From contig FN649750.1 in the NCBI GenBank assembly GCA_000310025.1, positions 2,244,337-2,308,336 of the forward strand: a stretch of DNA of 64,000 nucleotides, written 5' to 3'. Position 1 is the first letter of the stretch; each line of letters begins with the position of its first letter. Source of the DNA: Ectocarpus siliculosus (taxonomy: Eukaryota > Sar > Phaeophyceae > Ectocarpales > Ectocarpaceae). Positions 47,928 through 59,238 of this stretch are shown piece after piece. Below the pieces are notes generated by a model. The model was not told the origin of the DNA, did no database searches, and saw only the letters and a list, made by a program, of their open reading frames with translations. Made by a program: the position numbers and the translations under genes.

Positions 47928-50223
47928 TCATGTCAACGTCCCGTTGTTCCTCCTCATGCGCTTCTCGGCTCTCTTGCGGCGGCGGTCCGCCCGCGAGCCA
48001 GGCGCTCCCCATTCCCTCAGCAGGAAGTGTCCTCGAAGGTGTTCGACTTCTTGCGCCCTCGCCGAAGCTGCGGGTCCGCAACCGGCTACAATATTGTGGC
48101 CCGTCCCGTTCTTGGTCGGCGCGTTGTCCTTTCCCTGGTCCTTCGGAAACTGGCCCTCCAGTGCGAAGATGAAGTTGTGCAGCACGACACAAGCGTTAAC
48201 CAGGAGAGGGGCGTTCTTGATTTGGCGGTCGAGGCCCTTAGCAAGCGCCGGGAATTTCTTCTTCACGCGCCCGTACGCGTGCTCCACTCGGAAGCGATGA
48301 CTGGAGTGCTTGTAGTTGAAGAACCGCTCGGCCCTGCAAGTGGGCTTGGGGATCGGCGTGCGCATCCAATCAGACTCGGCGAAAGCCGAATCCCCGAGAA
48401 TCACCGCGCCGTTGGCCAAGACGCGGCGCTCTGCTGCAGCCACCGTCCGCTCCGCCTCTGCCGCATGGTAAAACTGACTGTGCTGTAAGACGCCGCTGTC
48501 ACCACAACTCCCTGGCGCGCCGGAAGAGAACCAGCGGAACAGACCCTCGTTGTCCACGATCGTGAGGAGGGATATGGAGTAGAAGTGCTTGTAGTTGTAG
48601 TAAGCCCTCGCCAGGGCCTCGGGGGGCGACACCTTGATGTGGGTCCCGTCTATAGCTCCGATGACGTTCCTGCATGGGGCACAGGTCCGAACGTGCAAGA
48701 TCGGGCGCGAGGGTGGTAGTCATTAGGGCGCGCGAATATGCAAACGCAGATATTGGGCAAGAGAACAGTGTCACGGGTTATACGTGGGTGAAAACTCGTA
48801 CTCGCGCCAAGAGGTCCCAGAGCACACCGGAGAGGCTCAACATCCGTCCTCCATGGAGCGTACGCAAGATACACTCCTATCCCTCCGATGTTATACATTG
48901 GCCAGGGTGATGGTCCCACCGCCGTCTTCACAATCAGCGCTCCCCTAACCCCTGTACCCATATCCATAGTCTATATATGCGCGCGCCATCGGCGATGGTA
49001 AGTGTAAAGGCTACAACAACGGGAAAGGGTCAGAGCTCAGGGCTTTGTAACTTAACGCGCCAACGCTCGGAACAACAACACACGGACCAGCAGGGCCCGT
49101 TCATCGTCCTTCGATCTACACGCCAAGTCCGACCCGCACACAGGTCGACACTGAACTGCGTTAAACTCGGGCAACTAACACCGATTGGATGGGTTTAGGC
49201 GATACTAGTAACCCCGGGTCGTACACACCTGAGACCCTTCTCCAGCTCCCACTCAGTGGAAATCTCACGCTTAGCCGCTGGGCTGGGCCAAGCGACATGC
49301 TTCCGACGAAGCTTTTCTTCGATGAGTTTAGCCACCTCGAGCGTGCAGTAGGAGATCGCCCCCTCTGACAGCCCAAACATGATCGAAGCCCCCCTCACAT
49401 CCGTATTGTCACCCAGGCGCCACAAAAAGACCGCAACCCTTTCGCAGGGATCGAAGAACGGTCCACGAGCCCCCCTCCTGCAAAAGTCCGTCGTTCCGTA
49501 TAGCTTCCTCACCAGTGTCGCGAAGGTCGTCTTCCTGGTTTTTCCACGGAGACAAAAGTCAGTTTAGATCGCGGGCACCTTTTATCGGCTTTGCTGTGCT
49601 TAACCTAACCAGCTGCTAAGCACCAGGGTTAACTACAAAGCATAGAGTGTGTACGCTGTGGGCGTGAAAGAGGTATACGTTTGTTTGGGGCTGGGGCTTC
49701 TTTGGGGCGACTGAGACAGGACTGGAGGGACAGCGGTCACGCGCGCTCGCAAACAAAAAATATCAATCCCATGCAGGCTCATTGCGCGTGACGGCTCTCG
49801 CATTTCTTACCCCTTCATGCAAATGTACACTGACGAAGGGTCGACACGAACGGAAGGCACAAAATCTACGTTTAGGAGAGGCGGAGGTGCTCAGCCTAAA
49901 CTGGTGAACAGCCTTGTGGTCCTAGGGACACCGCCGCATATACTGTCAGCCCTAGCTTTCGGGCCAGCGACATACCTGCACCGAAAGGCACTTCTGAATT
50001 GGGCGCTGCTCAGGTATCGTCCCGTGCGCTCCCAGTACCGCTTTGCATGCGGTCTGGTCGTGCCGTCCCTGGCGCTGCCGTCGAGGAAGTCGGCGACCTC
50101 ATCATACCCGGCGGTTCCAAGGGCTTGCACGAGAGGTGTCTCAAAGTCGTCGTCATCGTCGTCTATAAACATCAGGGACGCGAGCAAAAGCAGCGCCGCT
50201 TTGTCGGACCCGGTGAACGGCAT
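47928..50223 (-). CDS. PIF/Harbinger-type DDE transposase (HARBI1-like), apparently intact
   Basis: Exons on the minus strand are 49976-50223, 49229-49534 and 47928-48669. Both introns are GT-AG in phase 2 and the joined frame is 431 residues, normal for the family. The N-terminal ~180 residues hold the helix-turn-helix region (TDVRGASIMFGLSEGAISY). The nuclease core (DDE_Tnp_4 type) has Asp192 in GAIDGTHI, Asp278 in ILGDSAF and Glu314 in RVEHAYGRVKKKF, so the catalytic triad is complete. The C-terminus is basic (RADRRRKRAEKRMRRN). Harbinger enzymes excise and insert DNA with 3-bp target duplications, usually with help from an element-encoded Myb-like protein. I did not find terminal inverted repeats, so element limits are unknown; the gene could also be domesticated. 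Confidence 0.9.
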
Positions 50224-51018
50224 CCTGCGAGGGACAGCGGAAAAGGGCGTAAAAAATTAACGTCGGCTACCGTAGTTACGAATCTTGACGTCACGCGAGA
50301 AAGGAGGGAAATTCGCGCAAAAGCTTGATGATAGGGTTAGTAACGACGCAATGACGCTAATATTTCGTCAGGAGAGTGTCCTACTAAGGACCCGTGCCCG
50401 CCTGAAAGGCACGCGACATTTCGGCGAGTGGCGCCTTCCCCCCCCCCCGGCCCAATTTGGAGTGCACAGCAGCAACATGTACATATTGCACCTCTTGCTT
50501 GAAGGGTTCGCACAGCACCAGACAACGGGTCCTGCAATAGGGGGATCTTTCTTAAACTTCCCGAGTGTTTCTCAGATTAGTGTTGGATGTGCGTGTGACT
50601 GATTGTCTTTGCGTATGCATGCATGCCGTACCCACCCTCGGGCTAGGGTTAGGCTCATCACAGAAACAGCATTACGCTGGCCAAGCACCAACACGGAAAC
50701 TTAACATCCTAAATCACCTACGTAGGCCCGGGATTGGGATGATGGCATTCGGCGAACTATCTTCTATTTTGAATCCCCTCGGCAGCGGGCCCCCTCAATA
50801 CTACTGCTGCTGTATCGCGACGTGTCCTGTTTCCCGTTGGAGTTATGCGCAAAAGGATTTCGGATAGCGACAGCGTACACACACGGTCGCCTGGTCATGT
50901 TTGGTTAGCGGGCGTACTACACGGTTCGTGCAGAATCAACGAAACCGCTACTCCATAGGGTGTACATTCGTTCGTAGCCCTCATGGCCTCGTGCGGCATT
51001 GGTGGGGCCGCGTCAAGA

Positions 51019-51068
51019 ACCTTGTCTCATACATGTCATACCATTGTACGACATGTATGAGACAAGGT
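51019..51068. repeat. Perfect 19-bp inverted repeat, 12-base loop
   Basis: ACCTTGTCTCATACATGTC at 51019-51037 is exactly reverse-complemented at 51050-51068. There is no T-run after it and no gene end nearby. Confidence 0.95.
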
Positions 51069-51889
51069 CGATAGCGCCATACCACCGGCTATGTCACCGA
51101 CTACAGCAGGGTGGTTAGAGACGCCTGTGCTTCGGCTGCAGTATACGTAGGCCCTCGAAATTCGAAGTAGCCAACAACCACAGGCGCGTGCACGCCCGAA
51201 CCCACCACCACACACACACACACACATATCTTTGCTGTGGACTGAATGCTGACGTTCTTAACCACACGAGAGGGCACGCCCCCGACTGCTTACCTCACGA
51301 GCCCAAGGATTCGCACACTGCTCTTCAGTGGCGCGCTGTGTGTGCATCGCGCGGTCGCGTGTGTGTGGTGATCGGCACAGCGCACAGCAGCAGCAATCGC
51401 GCCGCTTATTAATCGCGCCGCTTGTTACTTCTTATCGGCACCGCAAGAGGAGACTGCACGCGGAAGCCTGACACGCCGAAACCCCAACCGAACACGGAGT
51501 ATGACTAACACACCGCCACCTTCGTTCATATGAGGCGCCGCCCTATTCCTTACACAACTCAACGCCATGCGCAAGGAGAGTCCGAACTGTCACAGCAAGG
51601 CGACAACCGACAACGGCTGCTGCTGCACACACACACACACCTGCACCAAGCCTTGAGTCTCCAGAGCCAAGCACCCTTGGGTAACTGCGTCCGAGCCCGC
51701 TCGCAGAGGTTATGTCACTCGTGGGGGGCTCTCTCGCCGCAGGGGTGGTTGTCTTGGCGTGCGTGTGCTGGCAGGGACTGTGCGCCCGTTGGTCTACAAA
51801 ATAGGCGTTTGTCGAGGTTTGTCCGCTTTTTTTGGAGAAAACGGTTTTTGGAAAAAAAAACTCTGCCCGCGGCTTAATAATATATGTAG

Positions 51890-52600
51890 TATGTTGGCGC
51901 AGACCAAAACATAGAACGCTTGCAGCGAGATTGCACGTTACATGGTGGGAGACAGCAGTCAGTGTGGACGCACGACATCTTGTGGGAGCACATAACAGCA
52001 GTGGACACACGCAGCAGTAGTGGTGAATGTTGTGTCTGGGGCCGGTGCTGCTGTAGTAGTTTTGTCCGAAAAGATTGTGCATGTTGGCGCAGGCCAAAAC
52101 GGTGAGTTTATAGAACGCGTGACACACATGAAGGCCGTTGTTGGTGTTGTTTCGCTCCTTGCTGACACGAGCGTGTCGAAACCCCAGTGTGTGGCAGCAC
52201 ACAGCAGTCAGTGTGTGAGCACACAGCAGTGTGGGAGCACACAGCACACACAGCTGTACATTAGTGTGCAATGTTGTTTGTTGTCTGGTGGCGGAGGAGG
52301 CGCTGGGGTCGCTGCCATCATCGCGACAAGCTTTCATCCACAGACCCACGCCTGCACACAGCAGTACTGCTGCTGTATTGCAGTGAGATTGCACCTACAT
52401 GGTGGGAGACAGCAGTCAGTGTAGGACGCACGACATCTTGTGGGAGCACATAACAGTGGACACACACAGCAGTAGTGGTGAATGTTGTGTCTGGGGCCGT
52501 TGCTGCTGTAGTTTTGTCCGAAAAGAGGAATAACGCGAGAAATGATGGTTTTGTGCATGTTGGCGCAGACCAAAACAGTGAGTGAGTTTAGAACGCTTGA
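51890..52600 (+). repeat. ~460-bp minisatellite, locus 2
   Basis: Same unit as at 40080-40960. The landmark CGACATCTTGTGGGAGCACA occurs at 51973 and 52431. Confidence 0.85.
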
Positions 52601-52639
52601 CATATATAAACGATTCCAATTCCGTGAGGGTCTCTCAAG

Positions 52640-52835
52640 CAAGTAAAAAGTGTGACATTTTTTTACTTGTTTTAACTATCGAAGTGACTACATGCTTTCA
52701 CTTGTTAAATGTGTCGATTTCCATTACATGTTTCACTTGATTAAAGTATGGAATTTGTCAGTTTTTTTACTCGATTGAAGTATGGATTTTTGTCAGTTTT
52801 TTGACTCGATTAAAGTATCGAAATTTCGGACAGGA
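52640..52835 (+). repeat. AT-rich ~40-bp tandem array
   Basis: About five diverged copies of a unit containing TTTTTTACTYGWTTGAAGTATNGA and TTTTGTCAG-like words, in decreasing similarity from right to left. Confidence 0.65.
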
Positions 52836-53365
52836 TTTCTTTATTGCTTTTTTCGGGATTGCTGGCTGAAACCCCAATTTTGCAATTGGGGAATACAAGG
52901 CTCCCCTTTCGGGAGATAGGTGGCTTGCTTCCCGGGGGCGACGCAAGAGGCCATGGCCAATGTCATCGCGGTCGCGTCGTTGCTCGTTACCATCTCAAAG
53001 TCATGACGTTCGGTAGTACCAGTTTCGCGTACAACCTGCGGAAGAAATTGCCTGAAATTTGCGTCATGTGCAACCAACCTGTGAGGGGTATTTTTTCTCG
53101 TCGTGATTTTTCGCATCTGTGTGCGTGTTGGCTAGTGGCGTCTTTGCTGCAGGTCCTACTGCTTGCTGTAATCCGCTGCGTTTGATTACTCACCCTTACG
53201 TATTCATGTTGCCATGGTCTGTGGGACATGTGTGCGTTGCACAGGCATCATTTTTTTTCTGGGGACGCCAAGCAGTTTCATCTTGTATATCTTTCGAAGG
53301 CTTTTTTCGCGCGGAACACATCGGATATCTATCCCTGGGGTATTATTCTTACATTATGATTATTA

Positions 53366-53678
53366 TTTTTTGTCTTCACTTCAAATCAGCGCTCACAGCA
53401 TTATTAGTGCTGTTTACTCCAACCCATGGTCACACAGAAAGAGTCTCTCTCTACCCTCCCCTCCTGCGGTACTTTGCCTTCGATTTTTAATGCGAGAAGA
53501 GTTCAGCATCTGTGTACACACGAACTACAGCGCTATCCACTATAGGCCAGGAGCGGAAGCGAGAAAAACTCACTTTGCAAGAAAAACTCGCGTAATTATT
53601 TACGCTGGGATTCGAACCCCTGACCTGACCTCTAGAAGGTTCCAAGGTTACCAACCAGACCACCAGGTAGAGCCAGAT
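53366..53678 (-). mobile_element. tRNA-derived SINE, copy 2
   Basis: Reverse complement of the element at 24633-24940. On the minus strand it reads TGGTCTGGTTGG (A box), GGTTCGAATCC (B box) and the shared body through GCTGATTTGAAGTGAAGACA. Similarity spans the full ~300 bp with small indels. Outside it the two loci are unrelated. Confidence 0.85.
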
Positions 53679-54194
53679 TTTTCAACTTTGGGCGTCAAGC
53701 ACACGCGCCACGGCTGGATAGTGGTCCTCGGGCGTGCGCGGTATTGTGCCGACGACCCCCCCCCCGCGTGCCCCTGAGAAGGAAGCGTGATGAGAAACGA
53801 TTGATTTGCGCCAGCGAAAGATGTCTCGAAGCACAAAAAAAACAGGCGAAATGATACATACTCGAAAGTACATATTAGTGGGCAAGTAAGTGTGGCTTGG
53901 GATGTATTCTGCCTTCACACAGAAAAGTGAAAAAGACACCTACGACATGTTGGAGAGGTCGGAATTATATAAAAATCAGTGGTGCAGCACTTTCGAGCAA
54001 CATCAAAACCGACAATGGTGTTCTGGATCATCTTTAGTTTTGCTTGGTTTTAGCATACCTCTCCTCCCCCCCAGAGGCGAAATGGGGTACCTACACAGGT
54101 CGGTAGGAACTATTCTGTCGACAACACAGAAATGCAGGGATTTTCAAAGCCTTTTGACTTCGTCGACGATGGGGAGAGACAATCGAGAATTACA

Positions 54195-54445
54195 GTAGTA
54201 TTGTCGGCGTTGCCTGTCTGAAGCTCATAATTTGTTTTGCGAGTGTAAATAATGTGTAGCTGCTGGCTGATCTTTCTGCGTTGACAGATCACGAGGCGAT
54301 GGCCGATGATGAAAAAAGTACATATTTAGCAACAACAACTGCTCGGTCACCGTTCGTCGTTGTAGTCATCACATAGAGTCGTCCGGTCGCTGCTCGGCCA
54401 GTTAGTCACACCACTTTTGACCGTGGCCACAGCCCAAGTACCCAA
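54195..54445 (+). repeat. Dispersed repeat family R1, copy 2
   Basis: Partner of 37108-37445, with the same block order and diverged spacers. Confidence 0.75.
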
Positions 54446-54496
54446 AGGAAGCAATCGCAAAAGGAAATTAGTGGTTTTTGAACATTTGGTACTATT

Positions 54497-54600
54497 ACTG
54501 TAGGGTGAAGCATCGCCCCCCCCCCGCCCCTAGTGAGCGTGGGGGGCATAAGGTGATAGAGGTCGAGTAGGTCTGCGAGAAAACGCCCGACGTGTACCGC
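54497..54600 (+). repeat. Dispersed repeat, copy 2 (partner at 16770-16865)
   Basis: Carries GGGTGAAGCATCGC, a long C-run and AAGGTGATAGAGGTCGAGTA on the plus strand. Confidence 0.7.
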
Positions 54601-55689
54601 GCGGCTACATGGTCGATGCTATCAATTTATACGTGTACAATACATACACCTCTCGGCCATTTCCTTTCGTGGGTAATGCAAACTTCGTGTTCACAGGATT
54701 CGTCCCAAACAACCAACACGCGCGTCACCAATCAATCCTGCATTCGGTGCGGCAATAGAGGTGACACATTTGATATTTTTCGTGTAAGCACTTTTTCACG
54801 ATAGAAACGAGAACATGACGTACATACATGTAGGGGGGTTCCTGTATGGCAGTACGCCCTGCCGTGCTCATCATGTGAAGTGCTGAAGTGGCAGCCGACG
54901 TGGAACTCATCATTCTTCACAATTAATCACCAAACATACAAAGCTACGCCGAATATGGCAGTAGCGCAACGGCATCAATGATGCAATGATACCACAAGAG
55001 GGGCACACACAGTGAGACAACAGCTGCTGTACGCAACCCAAAACCACAGGGCAAACCAGCTGAAGCATCAGACACAAGAAAAACGATACCACCACGAAGA
55101 AGTCAAAGAACGAGCCAACCTGCACACCAAGATGCTCAGGTGCATTCTATAAACAACTCGACGACCACGGCATCAAGCCACACGGAGATTCGGAAGCACG
55201 CCGTACACGATTTATTCACCACAGAAGAAGTGAAGTTCATTTGCCCGAAATTCATTGGCCGAGGGGCACTTCGCCGTCTTGCTATCGCCCTTGATCGACT
55301 CGAACCATTCCAGACAATCATGAATCTCTCGCCTTCCTCTGTCCTACTGTTGTCGAAATACTTTTGTATATATGAGTATCAAGATGGTCGGTGGGGCTTT
55401 CCGGCTCCCTCGCTCAGTGAATCTCGGAGTATTGGTAGTTCAACGCGACGAGTACCGTCTGCATTGCCTGTCTGAAGCTGTCGTTTTTTTAGTTCGCTGT
55501 ATTTTCTCCGAATGAATACGGGATGCTTACACAATCGGCGCACCGTGAGCCCTTTTGTCGTATCATGACTTGTGTTTAGCCAATAGGTCGTGTTGGTAAC
55601 TCAGCCTGTCCACAAACACATTTTCATGCACCAAACTACCAGTGAAATGAATGCACATGATGCCGTGGGTAGCTGCAAAGCGGACACTG

Positions 55690-56520
55690 AAATTCGATTT
55701 TCCGAAATGGGTCATTAACAAGAGCGATGGAGACAGGAAGACGGCGAACACGTGAAGAGGAGAGAAACAATGCACATGGTCGTACATTTTTGTGGCGAAA
55801 GCCACTGCGTTCGGACGGTGATGAACCTTGGCGGGGGACGACTAATCACGATACCTACCGAGGCATCCTCAAAAATATTGTGAGGCGTGCGCCGTAGATG
55901 TGAGCGATATTGGCCTGCTGGTTGCCGTCGACTTCGAGATTCGATTTTTCCGAATTTATTTGCTCGAGGAGACAAAACAGTGATGAAGAGCGATGGACAT
56001 GGGAAAACGGTGAACCGGTAAAGGTGACGAGAATACACAGCGCACATGGTCGTATATGGCCGCATATTGCCGAAATTGCGTGTGGTGTATGCTACTGCCC
56101 GCGGAAGTCGATCAAACTTGGCGAGGAAGGCATACTCAAGATATCGCGAAACGTGCGCCGTACTGTAAGGTCAACATGGGTCTGTTGATTTCTGTCACAC
56201 ATGCTGACTATGAGATTCGATTCTTCCAAACAGAGCGATGAGGGCAGCTGGACGGCGAACCAGCGAAGACGAGAGAGAAACAGCGCGCACGGCCGCACAT
56301 TCCCGCACACTTTTGACGTACGCTACTGCATGCGGAAGTCGATCAAACTTGGCGACTGGCCATCATTTGTGATGCCCTATGGAGGCATTCTGCAGATTTC
56401 GCGAGTCTTGCGCCATAAAATGAGATCGGCGTTTGAGACACGCCCGGCCAAGGGTGGGGGAATCGGAATGAGAGGGTCAGCGACAAAAATGAATATAGGT
56501 CGGAGAGACTGAAGCTTACA
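55690..56520. repeat. Dispersed repeat family R2, cluster 2
   Basis: Three consecutive copies (about 55720-55880, 55975-56165, 56240-56430) carry the R2 blocks: GAAGACGGCGAAC, GAGAGAAACARYGC, GGAAGTCGATCAAACTTGGC and ATATCGCGAAACGTGCGCCG. Confidence 0.75.
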
Positions 56521-57656
56521 GCTGCAGAACTTGTTCGATTGCTGTCGAATAGTTCGTCAGACACAGGGGCGTTCGTGCCCCAGGTGATCGAAGTAGACCA
56601 AAGCCCAAACCCTTGAACGTGAAATCAGCTTTTTCTTGTCGCTTCGCGATCGCAAGGTCGGCCCCAACTCGCAATCGCAAGCATACATCTCCTGAAGTTC
56701 ACTTCTGAAATCAAACTATAACCAGATTTACCAAATTGCTCAACATCGACGAATATTAGTCTCCTCCATTTGTTCTGTACCTATCCAATCAACCTCGAAG
56801 TGTCGCCAGGCAATAGCGTATGGGTTCCTACGCAAACGCCATTATGCTCCCTTTCCGACAGATTCTCGTGCCGCTGAAACTCGGTAATATCTGCGCCTCA
56901 ACGAAGGTTGGTACAGAAAAGTCCGAAAACGTTTCGGGAACGCGAAGGTTTCACTCAACAAATTGTCGTGGGAAAACGCGGCGGTAAATGTACCCCATCG
57001 AGGTACCAAAACACCATTTCCGGAAGCAATGCACGACCCAATGACGAGACATCCGATTATCTAAACAGCAAGTGAATATACGACGACTCGAATCTCCCAA
57101 CACTTCGTGCCGAAACGGATAACGAATTACTTCACCATCGCGTGACTCCCCCCGTGGAGGAGCACAAGAAAACCACCGACGTTCATTTTCCGTCAACGTC
57201 AGCCTGTGTAGGCCAACGGAAATTCACTATCCACATGTTGCTGTAACGGGACCCTCTTCCGAAACGGCTCTCTTGATCTTCCTAAACCTCGGACATTGTC
57301 ACCCTACCCGCTAGAGCACTTTTCATTATCCACCGGCCTAGATGTTGGATTTGTAAGAACGATCGACTCGCAGCACAGCCTAGACTGCACGAAACGGTAG
57401 TAGCGCAGCACGGTCAGGCTCAGGTCACCGTGTTCGAAAATATACTATCTACGGCTATGTCCTGATTGAGAGGGATTCGAACCCATCCAAATATGTAGTG
57501 ACAACCACGTCGATAACAACCCGGTTCGCTATAAACTTACTCTTCGAAGGTTCCTAATTTGTGGACATGAACATTATCGACTGGCTTCGGACGAATGACC
57601 GATTTCCCTCGCAGCCCTGTTTCCTTGCTTGCCAAGCAAAACGTGGAGATGGAAAA

Positions 57657-59238
57657 CTAGGCTTTCATCGCCCAACCGCCATCCATTGTGTAGGTGGAGC
57701 CGGTGACCATGGTAGCGTCCTCCGAGGCCAAGAATATCACCACCTTGGCAATCTGTGACCACGTGAAGATAACCAAACGGCCAAAACAAAAAAGGGTGTT
57801 CATGTCGGCCGATTGCTTACCGTAGTTGGCATGATGACATATCGCATCCCCTGGACCAGTCCCTCAACCTCGAATACTCCACGACGGAGAGGAACTGTAT
57901 ATAGCCAATATATTCTCGTCTACCTCTCGACGAGGCGGTTCCAAAGGCGCCAATATTGGCACCACCATGTATGTTACACAGTGAAGATCTGAAAATCGGT
58001 CTACCGTACTGTAGTAAGGGGTGTGGTGTCATATGTCGCCAACGGTACGTCCGGTTGCGGGTTAAGCTGACGATTTGTCCGTGCCCATGCCAGGCGAAGC
58101 AGTAATCAAGAGTGAACGTTTCTCGATGGACGCGGGCGAAGGCGAACCACGGTACCCGTATCGTTCCTCGCAGCGGAGCCGTGTCCGCCGTTCTTTTGAT
58201 TTCGCCGAACCCACGCCCTGCAGACCGCTCTTTTGCAGCTGAAAAATTGAAAAAGAATGAGCTTGGACCCCGAGACCGACGTGTCATAGTTGTACTTCTA
58301 GCTGGCCTGTACTGCTGCTGAACATGTGCGGGAATGCAGTACAGCCAGCTGTACGCGTCTCACCTCCTCGGGCGCGCAGGGCCTCGGGACGAGCTGCGTT
58401 GCTCCGGCGAAGGCGACCAGAGTGTCGACGGGCATGTCGCCGAAGATGGGTGTTTCCACAAGGCCAGGAGCGACGGAGTTCACCCGCACCCCGGACGCCG
58501 CGCCCTGTCGAGATTCAGTCGAGATTCGAGGGGCAGAGACGTTGACGGGGCAGTGTTTCGGATGAGGAAGGTTGTATCCACGTCTTTCATTCCATCACTC
58601 GAGCCAAATATCAACAACGTAGCTGCGCTAAAGACTCCGACGGTGACGCATTTTATTTGGTCGGGGCATGGGGGAGGGTATCCTATTCTGCCTTCCATTC
58701 CGTAGTTCCCAAGGGGTTGTGTCATGACGTAGGCTGTTACTGGACGTGTTGCCATCTGTGGGGTGGTGGTATTCGGCAAACTCTCGGGGGTGTGGTGTGC
58801 CTAGAGCAAATCGGATGGTTAGGCAGGTTCGAGACTGGGATTGGAGAGTTTCATTTCCTGAGTTTGCTCTTCTTGTCACTTTACGTCCAAAATCCAAATT
58901 CCACAGGCACACAGCAGTAGACTATACCGCAGACAAAACATTTTTAATTTGGAATATCCATACACGCGTTACGCGAATGAATTGCGTCGTTGTGCTTGAG
59001 TGACGCATCGATTCGAACACGAGGATTCAATCACAATTTGTAGCTTTGGGCGGGATGTCAAGAGAACCCAACAGACCTCAATGGCGGCATACTTCATGAG
59101 CATTTCCGCCGCTGCTTTCGAAGCTGAGTACATGCCGGCGCCAGTCAACCCCGGCAAGGCTGACGGACGCAAGCCTGTGACTGAGGTGTTGACGATGATG
59201 GAGCCCTTTCCTCCTGCGGTGTCCTTCATGGCGGGGAT
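57657..59238 (-). CDS. Short-chain dehydrogenase/reductase (SDR), C-terminal exons only
   Basis: Exons on the minus strand are 59077-59238 (54 codons), 58364-58504 (47 codons) and 57657-57752 (31 codons plus stop), all phase 0 with GT-AG borders. The first has the active-site serine region (GSIIVNTSVTG) and the YxxxK motif (MYSASKAAAEML). The second has VRVNSVAPGLVETP, typical of the classical SDR fold. The last ends VTGSTYTMDGGWAMKA, the usual C-terminal pattern. Family members are NAD(P)-dependent oxidoreductases of ~250 residues; substrate cannot be told. The N-terminal half with the TGxxxGxG cofactor loop was not found up to the palindrome field at 60850. The gene may be truncated, or its first exons are distant or unrecognised. 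Confidence 0.85.

Larger units (their letters stand above)
50224..57656. other. No confident gene; repeat-rich
   Basis: Contains a perfect 19-bp-arm hairpin, a second minisatellite locus, an AT-rich tandem array, a SINE copy and copies of families R1 and R2. An open stretch at 55140-55475 (+) contains TTEEVKFICPKFIGRGALRR and looks protein-like, but I cannot place it in a family. Confidence 0.4.

Noticed and set aside
57455-57545. Possible tRNA on the minus strand (B-box-like GGGTTCGAATCC and A-box-like TAGCGAACCGG)
   Set aside because: Acceptor and T stems do not pair properly and no anticodon arm can be drawn.
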